A stretch of DNA of 64,000 bases, taken from Solibacillus sp. FSL W7-1464 (GTDB lineage Bacteria; Bacillota; Bacilli; Bacillales_A; Planococcaceae). Every line of letters begins with the position of its first letter. Position 1 is the first letter of the stretch. The notes beneath the pieces are model-generated. The model saw nothing but the letters and a program-made list of their open reading frames with translations, was not told the DNA's origin and did no database searches. The position numbers were made by a program, and so were the translations under genes. This document shows positions 1-9,177 of this stretch, in pieces. The stretch spans positions 1,155,001-1,219,000 of the forward strand of contig NZ_JBBORC010000001.1 in NCBI RefSeq assembly GCF_038004425.1, in the 5' to 3' direction.

Positions 1-57
1 ACAGAAATACTGAGGGAATCATCGGAATATATATTGTCTAGTCGGGGAGGATTTGGA

Positions 58-1893
58 TTGAGCTATACTGCAAGATACACGACTTTTTCCATTTTGGATT
101 CATTGATTGTCGTGTCGGCCATTTTTATCAGCTATTTTTTACTGCATCCGTCGTTAGCAGTCTATTCGGATACAGTCATTGTTTTAAGTGCCGTCACACT
201 GCTGGTCAGCCATCATATAACGGCACATTTTTTCCATTTGTACAACCGACTATGGAGTTTGGCATCGGTTAAAGAGTTGCTCATTATCGGCTATGCCGTT
301 ACCACCTCTGTTATCGCAGCCAGTGCCATGCAATACGTCATTAAGCATGATATTTATTTTCGTGTGATGGCCGTTACTTGGCTCTTGCATATTTTATTGA
401 TCGGCGGTTCGCGTTTTTTGCTGAGAGTGGCTCATGACTGGTCTGTCCCCAAACCGGCTGCAGATGTAAAACGGGTATTAATTGTCGGTGCCGGGGAGGC
501 GGGGACAATGCTTCTGCGCAGTCTTAAGCGCAATCCGTCTGAATATCAGGTGGTAGCCATAGTAGACGATGACCTCAATAAACAGCATTTAAAACTGCTG
601 GACGTCAATGTATGCGGGACAACGAAGGAGATTCCACAACTTGTACAGACGAAGGGAATCCAGGAAATTATTTTAGCTATTCCTTCTTTAAGCAAAAAAG
701 AAATCCGTGAAATTTATAACCGCTTAGGAGAAACAAAAACAACAATCAAGATTATGCCGAAAATTGAAGATGTGATGACGGGAAAAGTTTCGGTGAATGA
801 TATGCAGGAAATCAAAATCGAAGACCTGCTTGGGCGGGAGGAAGTCAAACTGGATATGGTGGCGCTCTCGAACAAACTAACGAATAAAAAGGTCCTCATC
901 ACGGGTGCCGGCGGATCGATCGGTTCGGAAATATGCAGGCAAACCGCCCAGTTCCATCCGAAACAAATTATCATGCTTGGGCATGGAGAAAATTCCATCT
1001 ATAAAATCCATCTGGAATTATCTGAAAATACTGAATATGGGGATATCGAATTTATTCCGGTCATTGCGGATGTGCAGGACAGGGAGCGTATTTTTGAAGT
1101 TGTTCAGCAGTTGGAGCCGGATATTATTTACCATGCGGCAGCCCATAAGCATGTGCCGATGATGGAAAGCAATCCACGGGAAGCAGTAAAAAACAATATT
1201 TTCGGTACTAAAAATATAGCCGAGGCTGCCCATTTTTACGGTGTTCCGAATTTTGTCATGATTTCAACCGATAAAGCGGTCAATCCTCCGAATGTCATGG
1301 GTGCGACAAAGCGGATTGCGGAAATCATCATTCAAAACCTGGCAACATACAGCGATACAAATTTTGCTGCTGTTCGTTTCGGAAATGTTCTTGGATCAAG
1401 AGGCAGTGTTATTCCAAGATTTAAAGACCAAATTGCGGCAGGAGGGCCTGTTACGGTTACGCATCCAGATATGACCCGCTATTTTATGACGATACCGGAA
1501 GCATCCAGACTTGTGCTGCAGGCAGGAGCACTTGCCAGAGGCGGGGAAGTGTTCGTCCTCGATATGGGCGAACCGATGAAAATAGTCGATTTGGCGAAAA
1601 ACCTCATTCGACTATCCGGTTTTTCGGAAGAGGAGATCGAAATTGAATTTACCGGTATTCGTCCTGGTGAAAAAATGTACGAAGAATTATTGAATGCAGA
1701 AGAGATACAGGAAGAACATATTTACCCGAAAATTCATGTCGGGAAAGCGAGCCGGATTGAAGGGCAGCTACTGTCAAATTTACTGCAAGATATTGATGAG
1801 TGTCAGCCGTCTGAGTTAAAAGCGAAACTGATTAAAATTGCAAATGCAAAATGGAATCAGGATCTGATCGGTGTGCAGGAGACGAGTGCCTGA
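58..1893 (+). CDS. epsC: EpsC/CapD-type UDP-sugar 4,6-dehydratase (membrane polysaccharide biosynthesis protein)
   Basis: Membrane-anchored nucleotide-sugar dehydratase that makes a 4-keto-6-deoxy UDP-HexNAc for capsule or exopolysaccharide. The N-terminus carries about four hydrophobic segments (residues ~5-130), then a CoA-binding-like Rossmann domain (GAGEAGT near 140) and an extended SDR domain with GAGGSIGSE near 280. In the catalytic motif, Met414 replaces the usual Tyr before Lys418 (MGATK), as in the EpsC/PglF class. It aligns along its length with B. subtilis EpsC as I recall that sequence. I chose TTG at 58 because GGGGAGG lies 7 nt upstream; an in-frame TTG at 34 lacks such a site. 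It is followed by a Wzz homologue and a tyrosine kinase, so it is probably the edge of a larger EPS cluster lying upstream. Confidence 0.9.
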   Translation: MSYTARYTTFSILDSLIVVSAIFISYFLLHPSLAVYSDTVIVLSAVTLLVSHHITAHFFHLYNRLWSLASVKELLIIGYAVTTSVIAASAMQYVIKHDIYFRVMAVTWLLHILLIGGSRFLLRVAHDWSVPKPAADVKRVLIVGAGEAGTMLLRSLKRNPSEYQVVAIVDDDLNKQHLKLLDVNVCGTTKEIPQLVQTKGIQEIILAIPSLSKKEIREIYNRLGETKTTIKIMPKIEDVMTGKVSVNDMQEIKIEDLLGREEVKLDMVALSNKLTNKKVLITGAGGSIGSEICRQTAQFHPKQIIMLGHGENSIYKIHLELSENTEYGDIEFIPVIADVQDRERIFEVVQQLEPDIIYHAAAHKHVPMMESNPREAVKNNIFGTKNIAEAAHFYGVPNFVMISTDKAVNPPNVMGATKRIAEIIIQNLATYSDTNFAAVRFGNVLGSRGSVIPRFKDQIAAGGPVTVTHPDMTRYFMTIPEASRLVLQAGALARGGEVFVLDMGEPMKIVDLAKNLIRLSGFSEEEIEIEFTGIRPGEKMYEELLNAEEIQEEHIYPKIHVGKASRIEGQLLSNLLQDIDECQPSELKAKLIKIANAKWNQDLIGVQETSA

Positions 1894-1926
1894 ATTATAA
1901 ATAGAAGCAGTTGAGGGGGAAAACTA

Positions 1927-2652
1927 TTGGGAGAAACAATCAGTCTACAGGAAATAATAAAAATCATCAAAAAACGGCTCGTACTAATAATCGCGCTTAC
2001 AGTAATCGGCTGTTCAGTGGCAGCTGGCATCAGTTTTTACGCGATTACCCCGATCTATGATGCACAAACACAGATTTTAGTGAATCAAAAGGGCAATGCC
2101 GATCAAGTATATTCCATGCAAAGTACCGATACCGATTTGCGCTTAATTAATACGTATCAAGTTATTATTACAAGTCCGGTTATTTTAACTCCTGTACTGG
2201 AAAGCCTTGATTTGGATATAACGACAGGACAGCTGGCACAGCAAATCTCTGTGTTCAGTAAAACGGATTCGAAAGTGGTCAATATTCGTGTGGAGGACCC
2301 GATTCCGGCAAAGGCTGCGGACATTGCAAACACGCTGGCGGATGTATTTAAAGAGAAAATTCCGCAGTTGATGAGTATTGATAATATTTCGATTTTGTCC
2401 GCAGCGAAATTAAGCGAAAATCCGTCACCGGTAAAGCCGAATAAGCTGATGAATCTCGCTATTGGCGCGGTTATTGGGTTAATGATTGGGATAGGGCTGA
2501 CATTCCTCGTGGAGTATTTGGATATGTCGATCAAAAGTGAGCGTGATGTGGAAGAATACTTGGAATTACCGGTAATCGGAATGGTTGATTTAATCAAGGA
2601 AGAAAATCAAAAGAGGTTTTCATGGATTCCCCGAAAAGCGAGGAGAGGTTAA
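1927..2652 (+). CDS. Wzz/CapA-type polysaccharide co-polymerase, BY-kinase modulator (YveK/EpsA-like)
   Basis: Chain-length determinant protein that sits in the membrane and activates its cognate tyrosine kinase. It has an N-terminal cytoplasmic stub, TM1 at ~18-40, an extracellular region, and TM2 at ~175-195 preceded by the proline-rich NPSPVKPNK stretch typical of Wzz proteins. Length (241 aa) suits the Gram-positive split system in which the kinase is a separate protein. TTG start at 1927 with GAGGGGGA upstream. The stop codon directly abuts the start of the kinase gene, so the two are translationally linked. Confidence 0.88.
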   Translation: MGETISLQEIIKIIKKRLVLIIALTVIGCSVAAGISFYAITPIYDAQTQILVNQKGNADQVYSMQSTDTDLRLINTYQVIITSPVILTPVLESLDLDITTGQLAQQISVFSKTDSKVVNIRVEDPIPAKAADIANTLADVFKEKIPQLMSIDNISILSAAKLSENPSPVKPNKLMNLAIGAVIGLMIGIGLTFLVEYLDMSIKSERDVEEYLELPVIGMVDLIKEENQKRFSWIPRKARRG

Positions 2653-3375
2653 ATGGTGAAGCTGAGTCTGAGAAAAAAGAAGAAAGAGTTGCAAAGTTCA
2701 AATGTAGCAAGAAAACTCGTCACATTTACTGAAACGAAATCCCATGTAATCGAACAGTTTCGCACAATCCGTACAAATATTCGATTTTCCATGCCGGATG
2801 AACCATTAAAGACGATTTTAATTACTTCTTCTACACCGGGGGAAGGAAAATCGACAAACGCGGCGAATCTCGGCGTCGTGTTTGCACAGGAAGATAAAAA
2901 AGTGCTTATTATTGATGCCGATATGCGGAAGCCGACACTGCATCATACATTTAAAACGTTCAATAAAGTGGGCCTCTCCAATATTCTTGCAAGAAGATCC
3001 GTGTTGCAAGAGGCGATTCAGGAAACCTTTATCGTTGGGCTTGATGTCATTACGAGCGGTCCGATTCCGCCGAACCCTGCAGAACTGCTTTCTTCACAGG
3101 GGTTGGACGCATTATTTGATGAAGTGAAGAAACTGTATGACATCATCATTATTGATTCGCCCCCATTATTATCCGTGACCGACGCCCAGATCCTTGCGAA
3201 TAAATGCGACGGGGCGATCATGATTTTAAATACGGGGGTGATCGACAAACGTGCCGCGAAGAAAGCGCAAATGCTGTTGTCAGCTTCCCATACAAAGATA
3301 TTGGGTGTCGTGTTGAACAACTGTAAAACAACCAATCACTATCATTATTATGATGGATACCGTTACGCCGAATAA
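2653..3375 (+). CDS. CpsD/CapB-family tyrosine-protein kinase (BY-kinase)
   Basis: Cytoplasmic bacterial tyrosine kinase that autophosphorylates on a C-terminal Tyr cluster and controls polysaccharide polymerisation or export with its Wzz partner. It has Walker A (GEGKST, residues ~63-68), Walker A' (IIDADMRKP, ~86-94) and Walker B (IIIIDSPP, ~162-169). The last dozen residues hold five tyrosines, the expected phosphorylation tail. Size (240 aa) equals YwqD/CapB enzymes. The gene starts right after the Wzz stop with AGGAGAGG as ribosome site. No tyrosine phosphatase gene follows; the operon seems to end here. Confidence 0.92.
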   Translation: MVKLSLRKKKKELQSSNVARKLVTFTETKSHVIEQFRTIRTNIRFSMPDEPLKTILITSSTPGEGKSTNAANLGVVFAQEDKKVLIIDADMRKPTLHHTFKTFNKVGLSNILARRSVLQEAIQETFIVGLDVITSGPIPPNPAELLSSQGLDALFDEVKKLYDIIIIDSPPLLSVTDAQILANKCDGAIMILNTGVIDKRAAKKAQMLLSASHTKILGVVLNNCKTTNHYHYYDGYRYAE

Positions 3376-3497
3376 ATTCTTTACGATGTTAGGAAAAACG
3401 GATTCTAATTAATCATTGAAGCGCATACAATGACGTACAGGCAATAAAAATTGCCTAAAAAAAAGATAAAGCAGTACTAGATGAGGAGGAAATAGCT

Positions 3498-3764
3498 GTG
3501 GATTCATTAAAAGTATCATCTCGTTCTAATCCTAATTCTGTTGCAGGAGCACTCGTTGCGGTTATACGAGAGCAAGGGTTTGCTGAAATGCAGGCGGTAG
3601 GTGCAGGTGCGTTAAACCAGGCAATTAAAGCAGTAGCAATCGCTCGAGGGTTTGTAGCCCCAAGCGGCACAGATCTGATTTGTGCGCCGGCTTTCGCGGA
3701 CATCATCATTGCAGGAGAAGATCGTACGGCATTAAAACTACTCGTTGAAAAAAGAACTCGTTAA
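3498..3764 (+). CDS. spoVS: Stage V sporulation protein S
   Basis: Small Alba-like protein (88 aa) needed for coat assembly and progression past stage V in B. subtilis; a marker of endospore-formers. The sequence is almost the family consensus: PNSVAGALV near the N-terminus and IKAVAIARGFVAPSG in the middle. GTG start with AGGAGGAAAT 6-7 nt upstream. It is monocistronic, closed by a strong terminator. I could not find a convincing sigma-H promoter in the 120-nt upstream gap. Confidence 0.96.
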   Translation: MDSLKVSSRSNPNSVAGALVAVIREQGFAEMQAVGAGALNQAIKAVAIARGFVAPSGTDLICAPAFADIIIAGEDRTALKLLVEKRTR

Positions 3765-3779
3765 TTCATGAAGACCCAT

Positions 3780-3826
3780 ACACCCGCTTAGCATCCATAT
3801 TGGACTAAGCGGGTGTATTTTTGTTT
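3780..3826 (+). terminator. Rho-independent terminator after spoVS
   Basis: A 12-bp perfect stem (ACACCCGCTTAG with CTAAGCGGGTGT), 13-nt loop, then a T-rich tail. Confidence 0.9.
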
Positions 3827-4305
3827 TGCGGTTCTATTTAAATAGAAGAGATTAAAATTGATCGTAAATTTATCGGCGTTTTTTAATTGCCAATTTTGGT
3901 GGTTTATTAGTCAAATGCGTTTGCTTATTTGTCAGTTTCGCAAATATTCTTGCCACTTTGCAGTATATATTTGCCGATAGTTAGCGGATATTCGCCACTT
4001 CCCCTTTTACGCCTTATTTACAATGCAACCCACGTACATAAACAATCGTCCTCCACTAAAAGATTTCCCATCTAAATTTTAGGGAATAGAAATCTTGTTT
4101 TAATTCAAAACAATTTGTGTACAGAACTTTCCGTCAAAGGTCTGATTTTTTGGCTCGATATGACATTTGCAATAGTAGAGACGAAAACTTCATGTTAAAC
4201 TAATTTAGGGAAAAACTATAAAATAGCTGTGCAATACGACAGCTGCCAGATAAAGCATCTTATACGCTTTATTTATAAATACAGAAATCTTAAGGAGATG
4301 TTGAT
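3827..4305. other. Gene-free gap before korA
   Basis: No credible gene in this 479-bp stretch. It opens with a perfect 16-bp palindrome (TTCTATTTAAATAGAA, 3832-3847), continues with a 21-bp periodic repeat (listed separately) and then AT-rich DNA that should hold the korAB promoter; I cannot assign -35/-10 boxes confidently. An opposite-strand reading frame of 60 codons at 4205-4387 overlaps the korA start and looks like chance. Confidence 0.6.
3884..4001. repeat. Degenerate 21-bp periodic repeat, six units
   Basis: GCCA/GTCA-type cores occur at 3889, 3910, 3931, 3952, 3973 (GCCG) and 3994, each exactly 21 bp after the last, embedded in a consensus like TTTATTtGcCAattTcG. The unit GGTTTATTAGTCAA here closely resembles GGTTTATTAGACAA in the second tract at 7028-7354, so the two tracts look like one family. 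Confidence 0.75.
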
Positions 4306-6039
4306 ATGTTACATCAGCTTTCATGGAAAGTCGGTGGGCAGCAAGGTGAAGGGATTGAGAGTACAGGTGAAATCTTCTCAATGGCAATGAATCGTCTAGG
4401 GTATTTCCTATACGGTTACCGTCATTTCTCTTCTCGTATTAAAGGTGGCCATACGAATAATAAAATTACGGTTCGTCCGACAGAAGTACGCGCAATTGCG
4501 GACGACTTAGATATACTCGTGGCGTTTGACCAGGAAACGATCGACGTGAACTATAAAGAATTAACACCAAGCAGTATCATTTTAGCGGATGCGAAATTTG
4601 ATCCGAAAAATCCGGAAGACAGTGTCGCGCCATTATACGCGGTGCCGTTTACGGAAATTGCGGCAGAGCTAGGCACGTCTCTAATGAAAAACATGGTTGC
4701 GATTGGTGCAACAGCAGCACTTTTAAACTTGGATGAATCGGTTTTCCAAAGTGTTGTCAATGAAATTTTCGGACGTAAAGGTGAAGAAGTCGTTGCGAAG
4801 AACATTGAAGCGATCGAGCGTGGTCGTCAGGCGATTTCAGAGCAGATCGGTGACCGTGTAGGTACATGGGAAATTGCGCCTGCTGACGGAAAACGCCGTA
4901 TGTTCATGATCGGTAACGATGCAGCGGCATTAGGTGCACTTGCAGCCGGCTCTCGTTTCATGGCGGCTTATCCGATTACACCGGCATCTGAAATTATGGA
5001 ATACATGATTAAAAAGCTGCCATTAGTAGGTGGAGCAGTTATTCAAACTGAAGATGAGATTGCTGCAGCAACAATGGCGATCGGTGCAAACTACGGTGGT
5101 GTGCGTGCATTTACAGCATCAGCTGGTCCTGGTCTTTCATTGATGATGGAAGCAATCGGTCTTTCAGGTATGACGGAACAGCCGCTTGTCATTTTCGATA
5201 CACAGCGTGGTGGTCCATCAACAGGTTTACCGACAAAACAGGAGCAGTCGGATTTAATGGCGATGCTTTACGGTACACATGGTGAAATCCCGAAAGTCGT
5301 GATTGCACCTTCTACAATGGAAGAAGCGTTTTACGATACGATTCAGGCGTTTAACATCGCCGAAGAGTTGCAATTACCGGTAATCGTCATGACAGACTTG
5401 CAGTTATCATTAGGTAAACAGTCGGTTGATCCGTTCGATTACAGCAAAATTGAAATTCGCCGCGGTAAAATTGTCGAAGCGGTTGAAGACGAAGAAACTA
5501 AAGACTACTTCAAGCGTTATGAAAATACAGAAGACGGCGTTTCTCCACGTGTCCTGCCAGGTACAAAAGGCGGTATTCACCACGTAACGGGTGTAGAGCA
5601 CGATGAAACAGGGAAACCATCTGAAGCAACAGGCAACCGTCGCACGCAAATGGATAAGCGTATGCGTAAACTGCAGCATGTCCGTTTTGAAAACCCGGTA
5701 TACGTGAACGCACCTCATGAAGATGCAGACATACTGCTTGTAGGCTTCAACTCAACGCGCGGAGCAATTGAAGAAGTTCAGGAAAAGCTGAACTCTGAAG
5801 GCGTAAAAGTCAACCACGCACATATTAAGCTGATCCACCCATTCCCGTCTGAAGAGATGAGTGCATTGATGGATAAAGCGAAAAAAGTGATTGTCGTGGA
5901 AAACAATGCGACAGGTCAGCTTGCAAATGTAATGAAAATGAATATCGGTGGTCACGCGAAGACTAAATCGATTTTAAAATACGATGGTACACCATTCCTG
6001 CCACGTGAATTAACAAACTTAGTGAAGGAGGAAATTTAA
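4306..6039 (+). CDS. korA: 2-oxoacid:ferredoxin oxidoreductase, alpha (fused gamma-alpha) subunit
   Basis: Large subunit of a CoA-dependent 2-oxoacid (probably 2-oxoglutarate) oxidoreductase that passes electrons to ferredoxin. The N-terminal ~190 residues form the gamma domain (GGQQGEGIEST near the start), followed by the pyrimidine-binding alpha domain (AYPITPASEIMEY near 225; RGGPSTGLPTKQEQSD near 300) and a C-terminal domain II. At 577 aa it has the usual size of the fused subunit. AAGGAG precedes the ATG. Only 2 nt separate it from korB. Substrate specificity cannot be read from sequence alone. Confidence 0.92.
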   Translation: MLHQLSWKVGGQQGEGIESTGEIFSMAMNRLGYFLYGYRHFSSRIKGGHTNNKITVRPTEVRAIADDLDILVAFDQETIDVNYKELTPSSIILADAKFDPKNPEDSVAPLYAVPFTEIAAELGTSLMKNMVAIGATAALLNLDESVFQSVVNEIFGRKGEEVVAKNIEAIERGRQAISEQIGDRVGTWEIAPADGKRRMFMIGNDAAALGALAAGSRFMAAYPITPASEIMEYMIKKLPLVGGAVIQTEDEIAAATMAIGANYGGVRAFTASAGPGLSLMMEAIGLSGMTEQPLVIFDTQRGGPSTGLPTKQEQSDLMAMLYGTHGEIPKVVIAPSTMEEAFYDTIQAFNIAEELQLPVIVMTDLQLSLGKQSVDPFDYSKIEIRRGKIVEAVEDEETKDYFKRYENTEDGVSPRVLPGTKGGIHHVTGVEHDETGKPSEATGNRRTQMDKRMRKLQHVRFENPVYVNAPHEDADILLVGFNSTRGAIEEVQEKLNSEGVKVNHAHIKLIHPFPSEEMSALMDKAKKVIVVENNATGQLANVMKMNIGGHAKTKSILKYDGTPFLPRELTNLVKEEI

Positions 6040-6041
6040 TC

Positions 6042-6908
6042 ATGGCAACATTTAAAGATTTCCGAAATTCCGTAAAACCTAACTGGTGTCCAGGCTGTGG
6101 TGACTTCTCCGTACAAGCGGCGATTCAGCGTGCAGCAGCAAATGTAGGCTATGAACCGAGCGAATTAGCGGTGATTTCAGGTATCGGCTGTTCAGGCCGT
6201 ATTTCAGGCTATATTAACTCATACGGCTTCCACGGCATTCACGGTCGTGCATTGCCGATCGCGCAAGGCCTTAAAATGGCGAACAAAGACCTGAAAGTTA
6301 TCGCTTCAGGCGGTGACGGTGACGGTTTCGCAATCGGTATGGGTCACACAATCCATGCAATCCGCCGTAACATCGACATTACGTATGTCGTAATGGATAA
6401 CCAGATTTACGGATTAACAAAAGGCCAAACTTCTCCACGTTCTGCTGCTGGTTTCATTACGAAATCAACACCAGGCGGAGCAATCGAGCCATCATTAAAA
6501 CCATTGGAAGTTGCGTTAACTGCAGGTGCGACATTTGTGGCACAAGGCTTCTCAACAGATATTAAAGAACTGACAGCAATGATCGAAGCAGGGCTGAACC
6601 ATAAAGGCTTTTCATTCATCAACGTATTCTCGCCATGTGTAACGTACAATAAAGTAAACACGTACGACTGGTTCAAAGAGAACCTGACAAAGCTTGCCGA
6701 CATCGAAGGCTATGATTCATCTAACCGTGAAGCAGCGATGCAAACAGTAATGCGCCATGAAGGTCTTGTAACAGGCATCATTTATCAGGATACTGAAACA
6801 ACTTCGTATCAGGAGAAGATTAAAGGCTATTCAGAGCTGCCGTTAACAGATATCGATATTAGCTTATCTGAAGAACAATTTGATCAGCTGACGAAAGAAT
6901 TTATGTAA
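6042..6908 (+). CDS. korB: 2-oxoacid:ferredoxin oxidoreductase, beta subunit (TPP-binding)
   Basis: Thiamine-diphosphate-binding partner of KorA. It shows the CPGCGD motif at ~18-23 and the TPP/Mg signature GGDGDGFAIGMGH (~87-99) followed by VVMDNQIYGLTKGQ. The 288-aa length is typical of two-subunit KorAB enzymes, which use an external ferredoxin and carry the cluster ligands in this subunit. Second gene of a two-gene operon ended by a terminator 15 nt downstream. Confidence 0.93.
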   Translation: MATFKDFRNSVKPNWCPGCGDFSVQAAIQRAAANVGYEPSELAVISGIGCSGRISGYINSYGFHGIHGRALPIAQGLKMANKDLKVIASGGDGDGFAIGMGHTIHAIRRNIDITYVVMDNQIYGLTKGQTSPRSAAGFITKSTPGGAIEPSLKPLEVALTAGATFVAQGFSTDIKELTAMIEAGLNHKGFSFINVFSPCVTYNKVNTYDWFKENLTKLADIEGYDSSNREAAMQTVMRHEGLVTGIIYQDTETTSYQEKIKGYSELPLTDIDISLSEEQFDQLTKEFM

Positions 6909-6922
6909 ATAATGATTTGATG

Positions 6923-6961
6923 ACTATACAGGCTGGGGTTTCCGGCTTGTATAGTTTTTTG
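6923..6961 (+). terminator. Terminator after korAB
   Basis: Stem ACTATACAgGC with GCtTGTATAGT, then a run of six or more T. Confidence 0.88.
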
Positions 6962-7600
6962 TTGCTGAAATGATCGATTTGGGTATTGTGCTTGTTGGTG
7001 ATGCAGGTGGCGAGGAGGCACTGGCTTTTATTAGAACATTGTAGCGGTTTATTAGACAATAAGTTGAGTTTATTAGACAAAGTTGGTGTCTTATTAGAAA
7101 ATCGAACAATAACATTTGAATAAAGCTTCTTTAGAGCTGTTTTTGCATTCAAATGCGATAGGGAATGAGTGAGCTTGGGTTTTTATTAGAACAATTGCAT
7201 GGTTTATTAGAAAAAGTCACCGTGATATTAGCAGATCCGGAGGTAATATTTGAACATCCCGAACACTTATTAGAACAACAGGGAGATATATTAGAAAATC
7301 CGCATTTTATTAGAATAAATAAAAATATATTAGAAGATTTCTAAATATATTAGAACATCTCCAGCCGACAGCCTTCTTAATGCAAAAAGAACTATGGCCC
7401 AATCGTTCAATCAACATATTATCCGACACTATATACAGCTATTTCTATCCCCAACAATAATGCCTCTAAGAAAAAATCTTAAACACCATCCCACTTCCAC
7501 GACCTCACACTTTTACAACAATTTAACATATTTACATTAATCCATTTACATAGTCCCTTTATACTGAATTAAAATACATAGATAAAAGAGGTAGTGTACC
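6962..7600. other. Gene-poor gap between korB and the chemoreceptor
   Basis: The 639-bp gap is dominated by a 21-bp repeat tract (7028-7354, listed separately). One short plus-strand frame, ATG 7165 to stop 7344 (59 codons), runs through it and reads as leucine-rich heptads (LLEQLHG, LLEKVTV and similar), but its ribosome site (AGGGA directly before ATG) is poor and the pattern follows from the DNA repeat. The minus-strand frame at 6901-7152 is a repeat artefact too (recurring SNK). From 7355 to 7600 I see only AT-rich sequence and no clear promoter. Confidence 0.55.
7028..7354. repeat. Degenerate 21-bp periodic repeat with TTATTAGA core
   Basis: An 8-bp core TTATTAGA or ATATTAGA recurs at 7028, 7049, 7070, 7091 (spacing 21), a weaker copy at 7112, then after an interruption 7183, 7204, 7225, 7246, 7267, 7288 (spacing 21), 7307, 7327 and 7347 (spacing 19-20). 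The sequence between cores is not conserved. All units point the same way. No transposase or CRISPR-type spacer logic is present. Confidence 0.85.
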
Positions 7601-9127
7601 ATGCGCTTTCGTAATGCGATTCAATTTAAAGACCGGCTTGCAGTGTTAATGATCATATGTATCTGTTCGAATATTATTCTGACCGTATTCAGTATGGACT
7701 ATTTACGGAAAATGGAGAGGGAAGCACAGGCTTTATATGAAGAAAAACTGATGACACTTCATACGATACAAGACATTGAACAGCAGTACCTCCAGACAAA
7801 TGAAATCCCGCCGCAATCCAGGGAACAATTAGCAGCAGCTTCATTCGATTCCAAAATGGAGTTTTATATGAAACAGCTGGCGAGTAACCCATCGGCCGGA
7901 CTATTCGAGGAAATCGACACATACATAATCGAGCGGGCATCGGCGCAATTAGCCAGTCATGAGAACGATATAAAATTCGGCTACAGCCTCCTGTTATCCA
8001 TATCCATCCTATTGATGCTGCTCGTACTGTTTTTCGGCGTTCAGGCGATCCGCTCGATCAATAAGCCGACGCGGGAACTGAAGCAGCTGTTTAAACTTGT
8101 ACAGCAAGGAGATTTAACGAAGTACGCGACATACTCGGCACGCGATGAGCTCGGGGAAACAACGAAATATTACAATTTAATGATCGGGGATATGAAGGAG
8201 CTGCTAAAAACGGTCCGGAATAATACAGAATCGGCGTCAGAAGCGAATAACGAGCTTCAGACAAATGCGGAGCACATTACAACGGGGGCAGTAAGAATTG
8301 CCGCAAGCTCGGATGACATGACCGGTTCACTGCAATATGCAACAGCCCGATTATCGGATAATGCGGCATCCGTTCAGCAAGTAGCTGCAGGGATTGATGA
8401 AATAACCGAGCGCATGTACCATGTCGATCACTATATAAAAGAAACGATCGCACAGGCTGTGGACGGGGAAGCGATCGTCGGGCAAAATCTGCAGCAAATG
8501 CAAGATGTGCAACAGGCGGTGCAAATAGCCAGTAATACGATTACTCAGCTCAATGCACAGACACAGCATGTTTCGCGTGCGGTCATGATGATTCATTCGA
8601 TTGCTGACCAGACGAATTTGCTGGCACTGAATGCCTCCATCGAAGCAGCAAGGGCCGGGGAACATGGGCGGGGTTTCGCAGTGGTTGCCCAGGAAGTGCG
8701 TAAGCTGGCGGAACAATCGCAGGAGTTCACAAAATCGATTGCAACAATCGTCGCGAGTATTCAGCAAGATGCCCTGGAGGCGGCAGACAATATGGAAAAT
8801 GCAATGCGCAGTGTGGATACAGGGGTCTCTACAACGGAACATAGCGCGGCAAAGTTCAGGGAAATTACGATGCAAGTCCAACAAATCGGTCCGCAAATGG
8901 AGCATGTTTCTACTATTATGAATGAAATTTCGATGCATACTCGGGACGTCGCGCAAAGTTCGATTGAATTAAGCAACCGCTCCGAGGAAAATCTCCTGTC
9001 GATGCATCAAATTCAAGAGCAAATCGACATTCAAAAAAAATCTACGACCGAAATCTATGAAGATATCCAGAACATTGCAAAAAATATGCGTTCCTTAACA
9101 CATGCAGTAAAACGATTTCACATTTAA
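7601..9127 (+). CDS. Methyl-accepting chemotaxis protein
   Basis: Transmembrane chemoreceptor feeding the CheA/CheW pathway. TM1 lies at ~12-33 and TM2 at ~127-148; the extracellular sensor between them is short (~95 residues, helical, no recognisable Cache or PAS domain). A HAMP linker follows (~150-203), then the methylation/signalling helices with the hairpin tip [20 protein letters not shown] near 333-352. Size (508 aa) is on the small side for Bacillus MCPs. It stands alone; no che gene is nearby. Ligand unknown. Confidence 0.93.
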   Translation: MRFRNAIQFKDRLAVLMIICICSNIILTVFSMDYLRKMEREAQALYEEKLMTLHTIQDIEQQYLQTNEIPPQSREQLAAASFDSKMEFYMKQLASNPSAGLFEEIDTYIIERASAQLASHENDIKFGYSLLLSISILLMLLVLFFGVQAIRSINKPTRELKQLFKLVQQGDLTKYATYSARDELGETTKYYNLMIGDMKELLKTVRNNTESASEANNELQTNAEHITTGAVRIAASSDDMTGSLQYATARLSDNAASVQQVAAGIDEITERMYHVDHYIKETIAQAVDGEAIVGQNLQQMQDVQQAVQIASNTITQLNAQTQHVSRAVMMIHSIADQTNLLALNASIEAARAGEHGRGFAVVAQEVRKLAEQSQEFTKSIATIVASIQQDALEAADNMENAMRSVDTGVSTTEHSAAKFREITMQVQQIGPQMEHVSTIMNEISMHTRDVAQSSIELSNRSEENLLSMHQIQEQIDIQKKSTTEIYEDIQNIAKNMRSLTHAVKRFHI

Positions 9128-9133
9128 TCCAAA

Positions 9134-9177
9134 AAATGCTTTTTGACGTATTTTGTCGAAAGCATTTTCAATTTTGT
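9134..9177 (+). terminator. Probable terminator after the MCP gene
   Basis: Stem AAATGCTTT with AAAGCATTT around a 16-nt loop, followed by a broken T tract. Confidence 0.6.

Noticed and set aside
3431-3462. Terminator after the BY-kinase gene
   Set aside because: The AGGCAA/TTGCCT hairpin is short and followed by A's on the plus strand, not T's.
6901-7152. Minus-strand open frame of 83 codons
   Set aside because: It reads the 21-bp repeat backwards (recurring SNK), lacks a ribosome site and overlaps the korB terminator.
7165-7344. 59-codon leucine-heptad frame
   Set aside because: Kept as a possibility in the finding but not called as a gene: weak ribosome site, and the heptads follow from the DNA period.
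7028-7354. CRISPR-like array
   Set aside because: The conserved core is only 8 bp, the period is 21 bp and there are no unique spacers of 30 nt or more, nor cas genes.
8351-8956. 201-codon minus-strand frame inside the MCP gene
   Set aside because: Lies wholly within a well-supported chemoreceptor gene; the composition is that of an antisense shadow.
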